Assembly (NCBI GenBank): GCA_000733355.1 | Contig: JNVV01000021.1 | Span: 82,917-146,916, forward strand | Length of the DNA stretch: 64,000 nucleotides | Origin: Falciphora oryzae | Lineage: Eukaryota > Ascomycota > Sordariomycetes > Magnaporthales > Magnaporthaceae | Reading direction: 5' to 3' | Part shown: piece by piece, positions 54,757-64,000 of the stretch | How the letters are laid out: each line of letters opens with the position of its first letter | Numbering within the stretch: position 1 is the first letter of the stretch | Translations under genes and position numbers: made by a program | Notes under the pieces: generated by a model | Told to the model about the DNA's origin: nothing | Seen by the model: the letters and a program-made list of their open reading frames with translations, nothing else | Database searches by the model: none

Positions 54757-57446
54757 TCAGTCCTCCCCGATCCTAAGCGTGTACGGCGAACTCGACCTCG
54801 TCTGGCCGTTATGAAACGCCTTTGCCGACTCGGGCCTCGGCGACGAGACCGCGCTCCGCCTACTAATAGCCGACTCGCCGTCCCCGCGCGCCCTGCTCTT
54901 GGCAGGGACGTTCGGCGGCCCCGCGCTCAGCACGTCGGCCAGCGACCCCGTCAGCGCCGCCTTGCGCGCGTGGTGCGCCGCCGACGACCTCTCCCCACCA
55001 CGGTGCGACTGGCGGCTCGCAACCTGCGCGGCGCGGCTGCCCAGCGCGGGGTCCACGGGCGGCGCGTCACGCGTCAGCCTCTTGGGCGCACCGCCGGCCG
55101 CGTCGCCGTCGTCGTCGGTGATGACGACCATCCACACCCCGATGGCGCCGTTGCCGCCCAGCAGCGGCGTGCAGTGGATCCAGCGGTGCCTGCCGTCACC
55201 GGGGCCCGGGTGCCGCGCCGACGAGACCCAGCGCACCTTGGCCGTCACGCCGTGGCCCTCGGACAGCGCCGCCGTGAGCTCGTCGCGCACGCGCGCGGAC
55301 CCGCCGATCTTGGACATGAAGTGCGACTGTAGGATCCCGGGCACGCGGAGCGAAGGGGAAGCGAAGAGGATCTTGAGCGAGGGGGCGGGGCGGACCAGGA
55401 GGTAGTGCTCGTACACGCCCGTCAGGCGGCCGCTGAGGTGCGGCATGCCGCTCGAGTTGCTACTATCAGTATTGCTGGGTGCGTGAGGCACAGCCGAGGC
55501 GGTTGAGGCGACGTGTTCAGCTGCACCGTTGCCGTTGGGGGAGAGGGGTTCGTCGCGCTCGGCGCTGCCGACGGACGAGGCCTCGTCCTGGATCAGCACA
55601 CGCTGCTTGCCCCAGTTCTGCTGCGGCGGCAGGTCCTCGGGCGGCGGCAGGAGCTCCTCGGCCTGCAGCCGGTGCATGCTACCGCCGTGCCGCCGCGCCG
55701 TCTCGAGCTCCTGGAGGTTGAACATCTCGCAGAGCTCGCGGATCTCCGTCTTCTTCTCCGGGCCGCCGAGGCCCTGGGATACTGCCGCGCGCTCCGTCTC
55801 GTCATCGGCCTCGCCGTTGGTGTTGTCTCCGTTCGCCGCGGCTACCGCCGCCGCGGAGAGGTTGCGCTCCTCGTCCGGCATCGTCAGGCCTTCGTCTTCG
55901 TCGACGAGGCGCCGGAGGGACTCGAGCCCCACACAGTCCTTGGCGAGGCCGGACACGTCGACCTGGGCGCCGATGAAGTACCGGACGGCGCCGCGGCTGT
56001 CATATAGGGGTGCTACCATGAGGAGATTCCTGCGAGGAGTATTAGTACGTACTTTCTTGGTAGTTACCAGAAGCAACTCAGCTGCTGCACTTACATAAAT
56101 GGGGAACCGTCTCTCCTGTAGTTCAAAAATGTCTCAAAGCGCTCTTTTCCAGCATGGATTTTCTCAGATAACCTCTTGACGGAATGAGGGTTCGTCTTTG
56201 GCCCCTGAAGAAACCTGCAGTTCCTGCCAAGCACGTAGCTCATGCCGTACTGTGTTGTGCGGTGAAACTCTGGGATGCATGTCAGCAAGGCCAACTCCCA
56301 CTACAGAATTTTCGTATTTGGGAAGCGTTCCATACCTTCAGAGGCAAACACGATAGGGTTGTCGTGCCTCGACGGATCCGTCAAACAAAACACCTCAGCC
56401 AGGCCCTCGGACATCTCGCGCAGGTGCGGCGGCAGCGTGCCCGTGATGCGCTTCTTGATAGATATGCTGACGGTCTGGATCCACACGTGCGTGATGTAGG
56501 CCGGCATGTCGTCCCTCGCCAGCGCCTCGAACGCGGCCTCGGCGTGCGCTGCCAGCGACTCGTTGGCTGTGGCGGCGACCTGCTCCCCGGAGAAGTCGTG
56601 GCCCTCGAGCGGCTCGAGGGCTTCAACGACGGCGTTGGCGTAGGCGAGCGCGCGCATCGCCTTGAGCGCATCCAGGTAGTAGATGAGCAGCGGCAGCGAG
56701 GCCGGCCGGGCGGCGGCCAAGAAAGTAGTGAAGCGCTGCAGCAGGATCGAGTCCTCAAAGATCTTGCGCAGGTGCTCCTTGGAGAAGAGAAGCTCGGACC
56801 GGCGCTCGAGCGAGTAGAGGCCCGCGCCGCCGAGCGCCGGCGCGACGAGGTCGAAGCTGCCCGGCTCGATCTCCTCCTCCGCCAGCGGCTCGAGCGCCTC
56901 GTCGTCGTCGGCCGCCTTGGTCTGCAGGGCCGCGAGCGAGGCGGCGGTGGTCAGGTAGGTGGAGGCGATGGACACGCCCTTTGACCGGGCAGAGAGCAGG
57001 CTGTGCTGGTATGTCGAGGCGTAGGGCGTTCCGGTGTCCATTATGGATCCGTCGTACGGTTCTGGGGACGTTACCCTGCCGCGAAGTCCTGGGGTCGGTG
57101 CCCTATAGGGTTTATCATTTTTTTGGTAAGCCCCTGCCTCTATCGTCATACCAGGTACCTGGAAACCGGGGACATGGCCCCCTTGCAGCAGTGGCTGCAT
57201 GGCGGCCAGCTAGTCGCGGATCCTCGACACCGACCTTTGGCTGTATGAAATCCCATTGGGGTTGATCGGTCCGCCTCCAGGCTTTGAGCTCTTGATCCCT
57301 GGAAGGATCGAGGTCAGGGTCGAGACCGTGTCTGAAAATGCGGTTGCCCCGTTCCTCTGCCCTCTGTGCATTGGGATATCGGGTATGTCTGCGGCGTCAT
57401 CACCGCCGAGATCGCTCATAGTTCTGGGAAGAGATATTGAACTCAT
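54757..57446 (-). CDS. RGS-LOV blue-light receptor, with in-frame TAG near N terminus
   Basis: Three exons: 57446-56336, 56269-56095 and 56029-54757, with introns of 66 and 65 nt (donors GTATGG and GTAAGT, acceptors CCCAG and CGCAG) that keep frame exactly. Codon 79 (57212-57210) is TAG. The next ATG in frame is 57200; an upstream ATG lies at 57680. Regions in order: Ser-rich N terminus (YSQRSVSRIRD just before the TAG); RGS domain at about 219-370 (KEHLRKIFEDSILLQRFTTF); LOV domain directly after (GMSYVLGRNCRFLQG, with the flavin-adduct Cys at 388, then FLNYRRDGSPFMNLLMVAP and VRYFIGAQVDVSG); a second PAS-like segment near the C terminus (RHRWIHCTPLLGGNGAIGVW). Proteins with this order occur in filamentous fungi; the best known is Botrytis BcLOV4, which moves to the membrane in blue light. 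It is expected to couple light to G-protein signalling. Confidence 0.85.
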
Positions 57447-60400
57447 TTCTGGCCCTCCTCCCAGGCACACCATCTCTCGCTTTCGTCGTCGTTCGACGCC
57501 CCTCAATAATTCCCCGTCACGAGGCTCGAGCCTGCGACCTTTATCGGGCGGTGTACAGCAGGGATGGGTATCGGTGGGCGTGTGCTTTGGGTAGGGGAGG
57601 CTGGCTGGACTGCCAGGAAGCAAATCGGAACGAGGTGTCGAGTAGCTGCTGTTGGTTTTTTTGTGTCGGACATTGAGCATAGCGTGAGGCCCAGGGGCTA
57701 GGCGACGGGTGAAAGAAGTATGGGCATCATGGATATATATGTCGAACCCGGATCCAGGCGGACCAGATCAGGCCGGCATATCCATAGGTGGACGCTACTG
57801 CCGCAACGAGCGAACGAGCGTGGTCATGTCAGGGACAAGGGGCGAGTGAGACTATGAGAGGTCAGCCGAGGAGGTAGCCCCCCGCGAGCGGTTTCTGTGA
57901 CCTGTCGGTCGGTGGGCGTGTACCCGCCGACCTTGTGCGCACCAAAGATTACCTGGGGAGACTTTTACGGGTAGTCCGTAAGACAGGCGCGACGTTCCGC
58001 CCGCCCCCTAACCCGAATCCACCGGCCGAGTCCACTTGTCCATTCAACCAGGTCCCCATGTCCCTCCCTAGCCAAGAGTTCCAGACGCGCTGGCGGCCGG
58101 CTGGCTACTGCGGTCCGTGGCGAGCTTGTTATGACGTTGGAGGGGGGAGGCCTCGTGTGGTTGCCATCTCGCATTGGCCCGGGGGAGGATCTGTGGCGTC
58201 GACCATCTGAACCTTAATCTAGTCCAGAGGACAGGACTGCCTGCCAAACAGCCGGTCGGCACATGGCAATGAGACCGGTGAGCACGCAGAGAAAGCCGAA
58301 GAACGGTGGATACAAGCTCGACGAGAGACGTTGTATGCGTCGTTGCTGAATCCGCCCGGACTTCACTTCGGTCTTTTTGCGGCCCCCGGCCATCACATTT
58401 CCATCCTAGACGGGGCTGGTGCCTTAGTTTGGACGTCGTTAGTCGGCGTTGGGGCCGACTTGTTCAAACCAGACCGAGTCTTCGTGGCTTGCTTCATATG
58501 ACAAGACCGGTGGAGAAGCAGCGTATTTGGGGCCGGCAAATGACAGAGCCGTGCTCACCTGCGGCCACCCTGGGAGCTAGGCCGGCGCAGCCTGCTTGGA
58601 GTGGACTAACAAAGAGCCGGCGACTCGGCCTCGCTTCGACTAGTGTGGAGTCGCGGGGCGAAGACGATCTCTGTGCTCCGATACCGATCGCAACGACCCT
58701 GCGGGGGATGTGATGATCGGACGCTTGAGCCTCTTGCTGAAGGACTCGGGTATTTTTAAGACATGTCTGTTTGATGGAGACGGCAGGGCTTTTGTTCAAC
58801 CCTCCATGTCTCTCTTTGCTCCTGGTCCCAGCCCGTGTGGGGGCAGACTCGGCTGCGTGGAGGAGCTGGAGTTCGTCATGTTCTCGTGCGGCAGATCAAC
58901 GCCGCCTCGTACAAAAAACGCGAATCATGAGTCCAGCGTGCAATCGGGATTTACTGTGGACTTGATTGCCATCCATTGCTTTTTTTTTTTTTTTTTTTTT
59001 TTTCCCCCTTCTGCTTCCAGAGCGGGAAGCTGTGGAACCTCTGCACGTTTCTCGGAACGAAGTTAATATCATATCCGACCTATAGTTTAGCACGTAATTC
59101 CGAGTGAGGCAAGAGGCAGACATGATTTCACGAAAGGGGCACGCAAGAAAAATACAAAAAAAGAGCCTCGGCAGAAAGTAATATTGTCAGCGTAGCCTGT
59201 CTCAAGCTTCTGGACCAGGGCCCCAGCGACGCAACCTACCACGCCAGCGCCAACAGACTTGCCAGAACCGGTGCATGTCTCCGATCGTCAACAGGATCAA
59301 GGCTGTGGGTGACAAGAGTGAGGCCAGACACGTGCTGGGTCCGGCCTAGTGGTGATAATGGTGGATCTGCAGGCGAATGGGGATCTTTCCCTCCCAATGC
59401 TTTCGCATCTCCACTTGCCAAATTCGGGCTTGTCGTCGCCGTGTCTGGCGCGCATGGGCCCTTTTTGTTGGTTCGTCTGTCATTTTCTGACATTTGGCAC
59501 TAATGCGTGCGTGCGTCTTTGTGCTCGGTCCAGGTTGCATGCCATCATGCATATCAGGCCAGACGCTGTCGACATGAGAGTCTGAGCAAGCAGTTGTCAA
59601 TCTTGCCCCAAAGAAATCAAGGTACTTTGTAAGTTGTTGTTGCAGCGTGATCAACCGTGCACGCACTAAAGGCGTCGCTGAACGTCCACTGCCTTGAGGG
59701 GTTGAGCAAAACCATGGAACTGGGTCTGGCGGCCACGCGCTGACGGAGCACGAGGCCGGCGGCATCCAGGAGCGGCTCCAGTTGGCCTCAGGTGGGGCCG
59801 CGGGCGGCGGGCCTCGAGGGCTCGAAGGACTCGGAAGAGAGAGCATCAAGGTTTGGGTCCGAACGAGGACGAACGGCGAGGGAATGATGCTTCCTGGCCT
59901 GACCCCTCCAAAGGACGACAAGGGGCTGCGATGGCCAGCGGCTCAGGTTGCCCGCCGGATCGCCAGCCGCGCTCTTCATTGGCAGACGTCGATGTGCATA
60001 TCGCAATCTCCGGGGAAATGTCCGGACGGTTGGGAAAGCTGATATCGAAAAGCAACGAGAATTGGGCCAGGAACAAGGGGATCCTGGCAGCATGACGGGG
60101 TGGCTTGTGAGGCTTGAGAGAAACTCAGAAAGCGTCATGTGCTTCTCCCCGTGACGTGCACCCTTGCCAAGCAATGCGCCAACCGAAACGGGTAATGCGC
60201 CACAAGGGCGAAAGGTTTTCGGTACCTGTGGCTGAAGCAACTCAGCCGGCTCAAGTGGGGCAAGACGACACCGCTTTTGCTTGAGCTCCACCACTTTTCA
60301 ATGTGCCGACCAAAGAGAAAAAAAAAAATTCGGAGCTTCATCTTTTGACGTGCAATTTCGCGACGAACGCCCGAATCGCAGGAACGACCAGCCAAGCCAC

Positions 60401-60542
60401 TGCGCCCTTTCACGACTGGGATGCAATTGAGTCTCTGGACAGGAATCACGCCTTCCTTCAATTGTCCCTCGCAGACCGTGGCTGTAGCTGCAACAGTGAC
60501 ACAAAGACCCGTCCCGAGCAAACAGAGAGGGAGGTAGAAAAA
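57447..60542. other. Divergent upstream region of RGS-LOV and CBF5
   Basis: About 3 kb with no supported gene. A 23-nt T tract lies at about 58980-59003. Many overlapping short frames occur on both strands, none with a recognised domain. The long promoter-side region of the photoreceptor gene may hold regulatory sites I cannot identify. Confidence 0.45.
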
Positions 60543-62207
60543 ATGGCCCTCGTCAGGAAGGAGGATGTCGACGAGGAGTACAGCATCAAGCCCGAGCAGG
60601 TGACGCCGGCGCTGGACACCAGCAACTGGCCGCTCCTGCTCAAGAACTATGACAAACGTACGGGATGAGCCCTCGAGCCCCTCGCCTGCCGCGCCCCCTT
60701 CGGCCAGAACATCAGCCCATGGCCCGCGTCGCTAACCGCGCCTCCGCGTCCAACAGTTCATATCCGCACCGGCCACTTCACCCCGATCCCCAGTGGCAGC
60801 ACACCGTTGCGCCGCGACATCAAGTCGTACATCAGCTCCGGTGTCATCAACCTGGACAAGCCCTCCAACCCGTCCAGCCACGAAGTCGTCGCATGGATCA
60901 AGCGTATTCTGAGGTACTACCACCAAGCCCCCTGTAGGTGTCGAGAGACGTGGAGCTGGCTGCTGACACTCGTGTCGTAAAAGGTGCGAGAAGACGGGCC
61001 ACAGTGGCACCCTCGACCCCAAGGTCACGGGATGTCTGATCGTGTGCGTGGACCGCGCCACGAGGCTGGTCAAGTCTCAGCAGGGCGCCGGAAAGGAGTA
61101 CGTGTGCGTTATTCGCCTGCACGACAAGATCCCCGGCGGCCAGCCCGAGTTCGCACGAGCCCTCGAGACCCTCACGGGTGCCCTGTTCCAGCGCCCGCCC
61201 CTGATCTCAGCCGTCAAGCGCCAGCTGCGTATCCGCACCATCCACGAGAGCAAGCTCATCGAGTTCGATAACGACCGCCACCTAGGCGTATTCTGGGTCA
61301 GCTGCGAGGCTGGAACCTACATCCGTACCCTCTGCGTCCACCTTGGTCTTATGCTCGGCGTCGGTGCCCACATGCAGGAGCTCCGCCGTGTCAGGAGTGG
61401 TGCCATGGACGAGACCAAGGACCTCGTCACCCTTCACGACGTCCTCGATGCCCAGTGGCTGATGGACAACACCCGCGACGAGTCGTACCTCAGAAGGGTC
61501 ATCCAGCCCCTCGAGACGCTGCTCACCACCTACAAGCGTCTGGTCGTCAAGGATAGCGCCGTCAACGCTGTCTGCTACGGCGCCAAGCTGATGTTGCCTG
61601 GTCTCCTCCGCTATGGTAAGCCTGCGAAGCGCTGTAAGATTCTTGTCGCAAGATCCTGTTACTGACACCATCAACAGAGTCCGATATCGAGCTCCACGAG
61701 GAGGTTGTTCTGATGACCACCAAGGGTGAGGCCATCGCCATCGGTATCGCCCAGATGTCGACGGTCGAGATCTCGTCGTGCGACCACGGCGTCGTCGCCA
61801 AGGTCAAGCGCTGCATCATGGAGCGCGACCTGTACCCGAGGCGCTGGGGCCTCGGCCCCGTTGCAGGCGAGAAGAAGAAGCTCAAGGCCGACGGCAAGCT
61901 CGACAAGTACGGCCGCCCTAACGCCGAGACCCCGGCAAAGTGGACCGCCAACTACACCGACTACTCGGCCCCCGCTCCCGACGCCGCTGCCGCGGCCACG
62001 GAAACCCCTGCCAAGGCCGCAGAGCCTACCCCCGCCGCCGCGGAGGAATCGAAGGAGGCCGCTGCCGATGCCGACGACGGCAAGAAGCGCAAGTCAAAGC
62101 ACGAGGGCGAGACGGCCGAGGAGAAGGCCGAGCGCAAGCGCAGGAAGAAGGAAAAGAAGGAGAAGAGGGCATCCAAGGCGGCTGCCGAGGCCGAAGAGAG
62201 CGACTGA
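60543..62207 (+). CDS. CBF5: CBF5, H/ACA snoRNP pseudouridine synthase (dyskerin)
   Basis: Four exons: 60543-60657, 60757-60913, 60984-61615 and 61678-62207 (477 residues), with introns of 99, 70 and 62 nt carrying GCTAAC or CTGAC branch sites. All joints keep frame. The N-terminal dyskerin-like region is followed by the TruB-type catalytic domain, with [20 protein letters not shown] and then the catalytic Asp in [39 protein letters not shown] and [20 protein letters not shown] are hallmark blocks. The PUA domain follows ([20 protein letters not shown], then [16 protein letters not shown]). The tail is a Lys/Glu-rich KKX-type sequence. CBF5 converts uridine to pseudouridine in rRNA and snRNA guided by H/ACA RNAs with Nop10, Nhp2 and Gar1, in the nucleolus. 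Length is normal. Confidence 0.97.
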
Positions 62208-63051
62208 AAGGTTTCCTTCACCCTCTTTTCCTTTTGTCTTTGCTCATCCTTGCTTTTGCTGTGTTTCTCTCGTATATCTTGCTGCTCTCTTGTCTCCATA
62301 CTTTCTGGCGCAAATCTTCCTGCGAAGCATTGTCGAAGATGGATGGTCATGTTCAAAAAAGGCATCATTTCCAGGCGGCGCTCCATACTTGTGTCTATCT
62401 TCCCAAAATTTTTCCAAAAATGGGACTTGCCTCGGCAGGGGTCAAATCGGCGTTGGGATATTTGCTTGTGTTTGTATGAAATACAATATCTCGATTTTCA
62501 GGGCTTGTTTGCTTTCTGACTGGGTACCTACTGCTTACCTACCCTGCTTTGACTGCAGATACCCGGCTCGTTCACGGTAAAGAAGATAGCACCCCTGTTA
62601 CTCCTATTTCTTTCGTGTATTCTTTCCCACTCCCCCCCTATTTCTATATCAAACGCAAACGTCACTTTCCCGTCAGATAGCCCGCGCCTACTCAGGGAGT
62701 AGTTGTCCCGGCGCACTCGGAAGGTTGATCAACAACGAGCTCGGGGTCCAGCTCGTCCACCACAAAAAGGTTGACACATGTCGCTTGTACCACCGCTGAA
62801 AAGGATACGACAGGGCTCTGCTCTGATAGGTTTGTGTTACAGCTTCTGGTGTCACAGTCCTTTGAAGACCCCGCCCCCCTCCCGTCCGCCTTGTTTTCCC
62901 GATATCCAAGCCACTACACCTTTCTCACATCACACGCATCTTCTGATCCAAACTCTCGTCATCTCGCTCTCCCCCAAAGCGGTCAGGGGTCCGTCGTGCC
63001 TAGCTACCGAAGCAGAAATACCCGGGCACTTTCTCTCCGGCAGACATCAAA
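62208..63051. other. CBF5 3' UTR and DUF6604 upstream region
   Basis: The first half is CT-rich 3' UTR. The second half, with CT-rich stretches and CACA near 62910-63050, looks like the promoter and 5' UTR of the next gene. No other gene seen. Confidence 0.5.
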
Positions 63052-64000
63052 ATGCAGTCTGCCGCGCTGGTCAGCACGTACCAGCAGTACAAGCTGGATA
63101 CCGACGCTGTCGCAGGATGGCTCGCCTCTACGGCCAGGTCGCTGGGCTATCCCGCCGACCTCCTACTCTCATCGGACAAATCACCTCCAGCCTCTCATCC
63201 ATCCTCGACCGGCGGACGCCTCAAAGGCAAAGATCGTGTCAAGGCCAAGAAGGCCGCCGCCGCCGCAGCGGCTGCCACGGCCAAGTCGTCGACGAAGGCC
63301 AAGGGCCCAAAGTACATAATCAGCATCGGCAAATTCATCTCGCTTGCCGAGTACATTGCGGGAAAGTCGGCGCCCGTCCCCGCATCCTTCGGCGCCGTCA
63401 TCGACCGCGTCATCCGGGCCCGCTCGAACTTCGGCGCCAAGCTTGCAAAGAATGGCGCTCAGGTCAACGAGAAGTCTGACGACAAGCATCAGTTCTTCGT
63501 CGGCGTCTTGGAGAAGGTCCGCGAGGTGCTACGACCCTTCATGCCGACTTCTCAGGACGGTGGTCTACACGATGCGATCGAGGGTGGCCTGACAAACCGC
63601 TTTGGGGGTCTCGAGGTTTGCGAGCCCTCGCAGGAGTTCTTGGACCTGCCAGACGTCAAGAGACCGGCTCCTGTCAAGGATGATAATGCCACCTACGAGG
63701 CCCAGAGGGGGCCGACATTCGACGACGCAGTCTTTGCGCTCGAAGCCTTGCTCACTGATCTGGCTCGCATTAGAGATGAGGTGAACTTGATCTGGCAAAA
63801 CTTCAAAATAGGCGTGTTCGACGTGTCCGTGGCCGCCATCGCCACTGACACGGTTATCGGCCTCGCCAGAGGCATGATAGACGAGGTTCTGCCCTTGATT
63901 GAGGAGCACGGTAGCGTCTGCGACCTACTGCATGCATATTGGTCCGCGCGGTGCGAGCAAGAAGGCTGGATACGCGATGAAGCCAGCGGAAACTCGGGTC
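63052..64000 (+). CDS. DUF6604 family protein, 5' part
   Basis: The frame is open from ATG 63052 to the window end (316 residues), with start context CAAAATG. It begins STYQQYKLDTDAVAGWLAST and continues with GRLKGKDRVKAKKAA, YIISIGKFISLAEYIAG, VPASFGAVIDRVIRARSNFG and HQFFVGVLEKVREVLRPFMP. These blocks are those of the N-terminal DUF6604 domain of large fungal proteins of unknown function. An Ala/Lys low-complexity insert interrupts the domain at about residues 63-85. The C-terminal part is outside the window. No intron is evident so far. Confidence 0.8.
   Translation, partial: MQSAALVSTYQQYKLDTDAVAGWLASTARSLGYPADLLLSSDKSPPASHPSSTGGRLKGKDRVKAKKAAAAAAAATAKSSTKAKGPKYIISIGKFISLAEYIAGKSAPVPASFGAVIDRVIRARSNFGAKLAKNGAQVNEKSDDKHQFFVGVLEKVREVLRPFMPTSQDGGLHDAIEGGLTNRFGGLEVCEPSQEFLDLPDVKRPAPVKDDNATYEAQRGPTFDDAVFALEALLTDLARIRDEVNLIWQNFKIGVFDVSVAAIATDTVIGLARGMIDEVLPLIEEHGSVCDLLHAYWSARCEQEGWIRDEASGNSG

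Noticed and set aside
55479..56984. Plus-strand frames of 164-266 codons opposite the RGS-LOV gene
   Set aside because: Arg-rich shadows; the minus strand carries the LOV and RGS motifs with matching introns.
1..64000. CRISPR arrays, riboswitches and bacterial-type promoters or terminators
   Set aside because: None seen, and not expected in fungal nuclear DNA.

Overview
This window is nuclear DNA of a filamentous ascomycete (Pezizomycotina, probably a Sordariomycete). The evidence is short introns with GTRNGY donors and CTAAC/CTGAC branch sites, an RGS-LOV photoreceptor of a type known from filamentous fungi, WSC-domain and GH43 secreted proteins, a DUF6604 protein, and repeats carrying repeat-induced point mutation (RIP). 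I cannot name the species.

Layout. 1-426 is the 3' end of an LTV1 gene. 427-6803 is poor in genes: a decayed tRNA-like sequence, a broken gene split by a 152-bp hAT-type MITE with a perfect 8-bp target duplication, and a damaged small secreted-protein locus. 6804-34083 is a 27-kb nest of transposons whose two outer ends are 167-bp inverted copies flanked by TA. Inside are a fold-back MITE, a 940-bp assembly gap, a Fot/pogo DNA transposon (8392-10253), a Tad-like LINE (about 10.26-15.06 kb), a chromodomain-bearing Ty3/Gypsy element (15916-23588, duplication AAAAA), a 115-bp LTR-like unit, a Ty1/Copia element on the minus strand (25522-33453, duplication ATTTT) and two solo LTRs. All the autonomous elements are dead: catalytic aspartates have become asparagine and glutamine or tryptophan codons have become stops. 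34084-37431 is decayed sequence with one broken conserved-looking gene.

From 38 kb rightwards the sequence is normal gene space: a small coiled-coil protein only 77 bp upstream of SAC3 (TREX-2 mRNA export), a single-pass cysteine-rich membrane protein, a GH43 glycosidase, a two-WSC-domain secreted protein, an RGS-LOV blue-light receptor with an in-frame TAG near its N terminus, CBF5 (H/ACA pseudouridine synthase) and the 5' part of a DUF6604 gene. LTV1 and CBF5 act in ribosome biogenesis and SAC3 in mRNA export. The GH43, WSC and membrane proteins are cell-surface or secreted. No shared pathway or gene cluster links them.

The most unusual finding is in the Gypsy element. Between pol and the 3' LTR, on the opposite strand, lies a three-exon gene relic whose two introns keep frame exactly and which encodes a six-cysteine cluster with Zn(II)2Cys6 spacing (C-x2-C-x6-C-x10-C-x2-C-x6-C). 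The Copia element has antisense open frames in the equivalent position.
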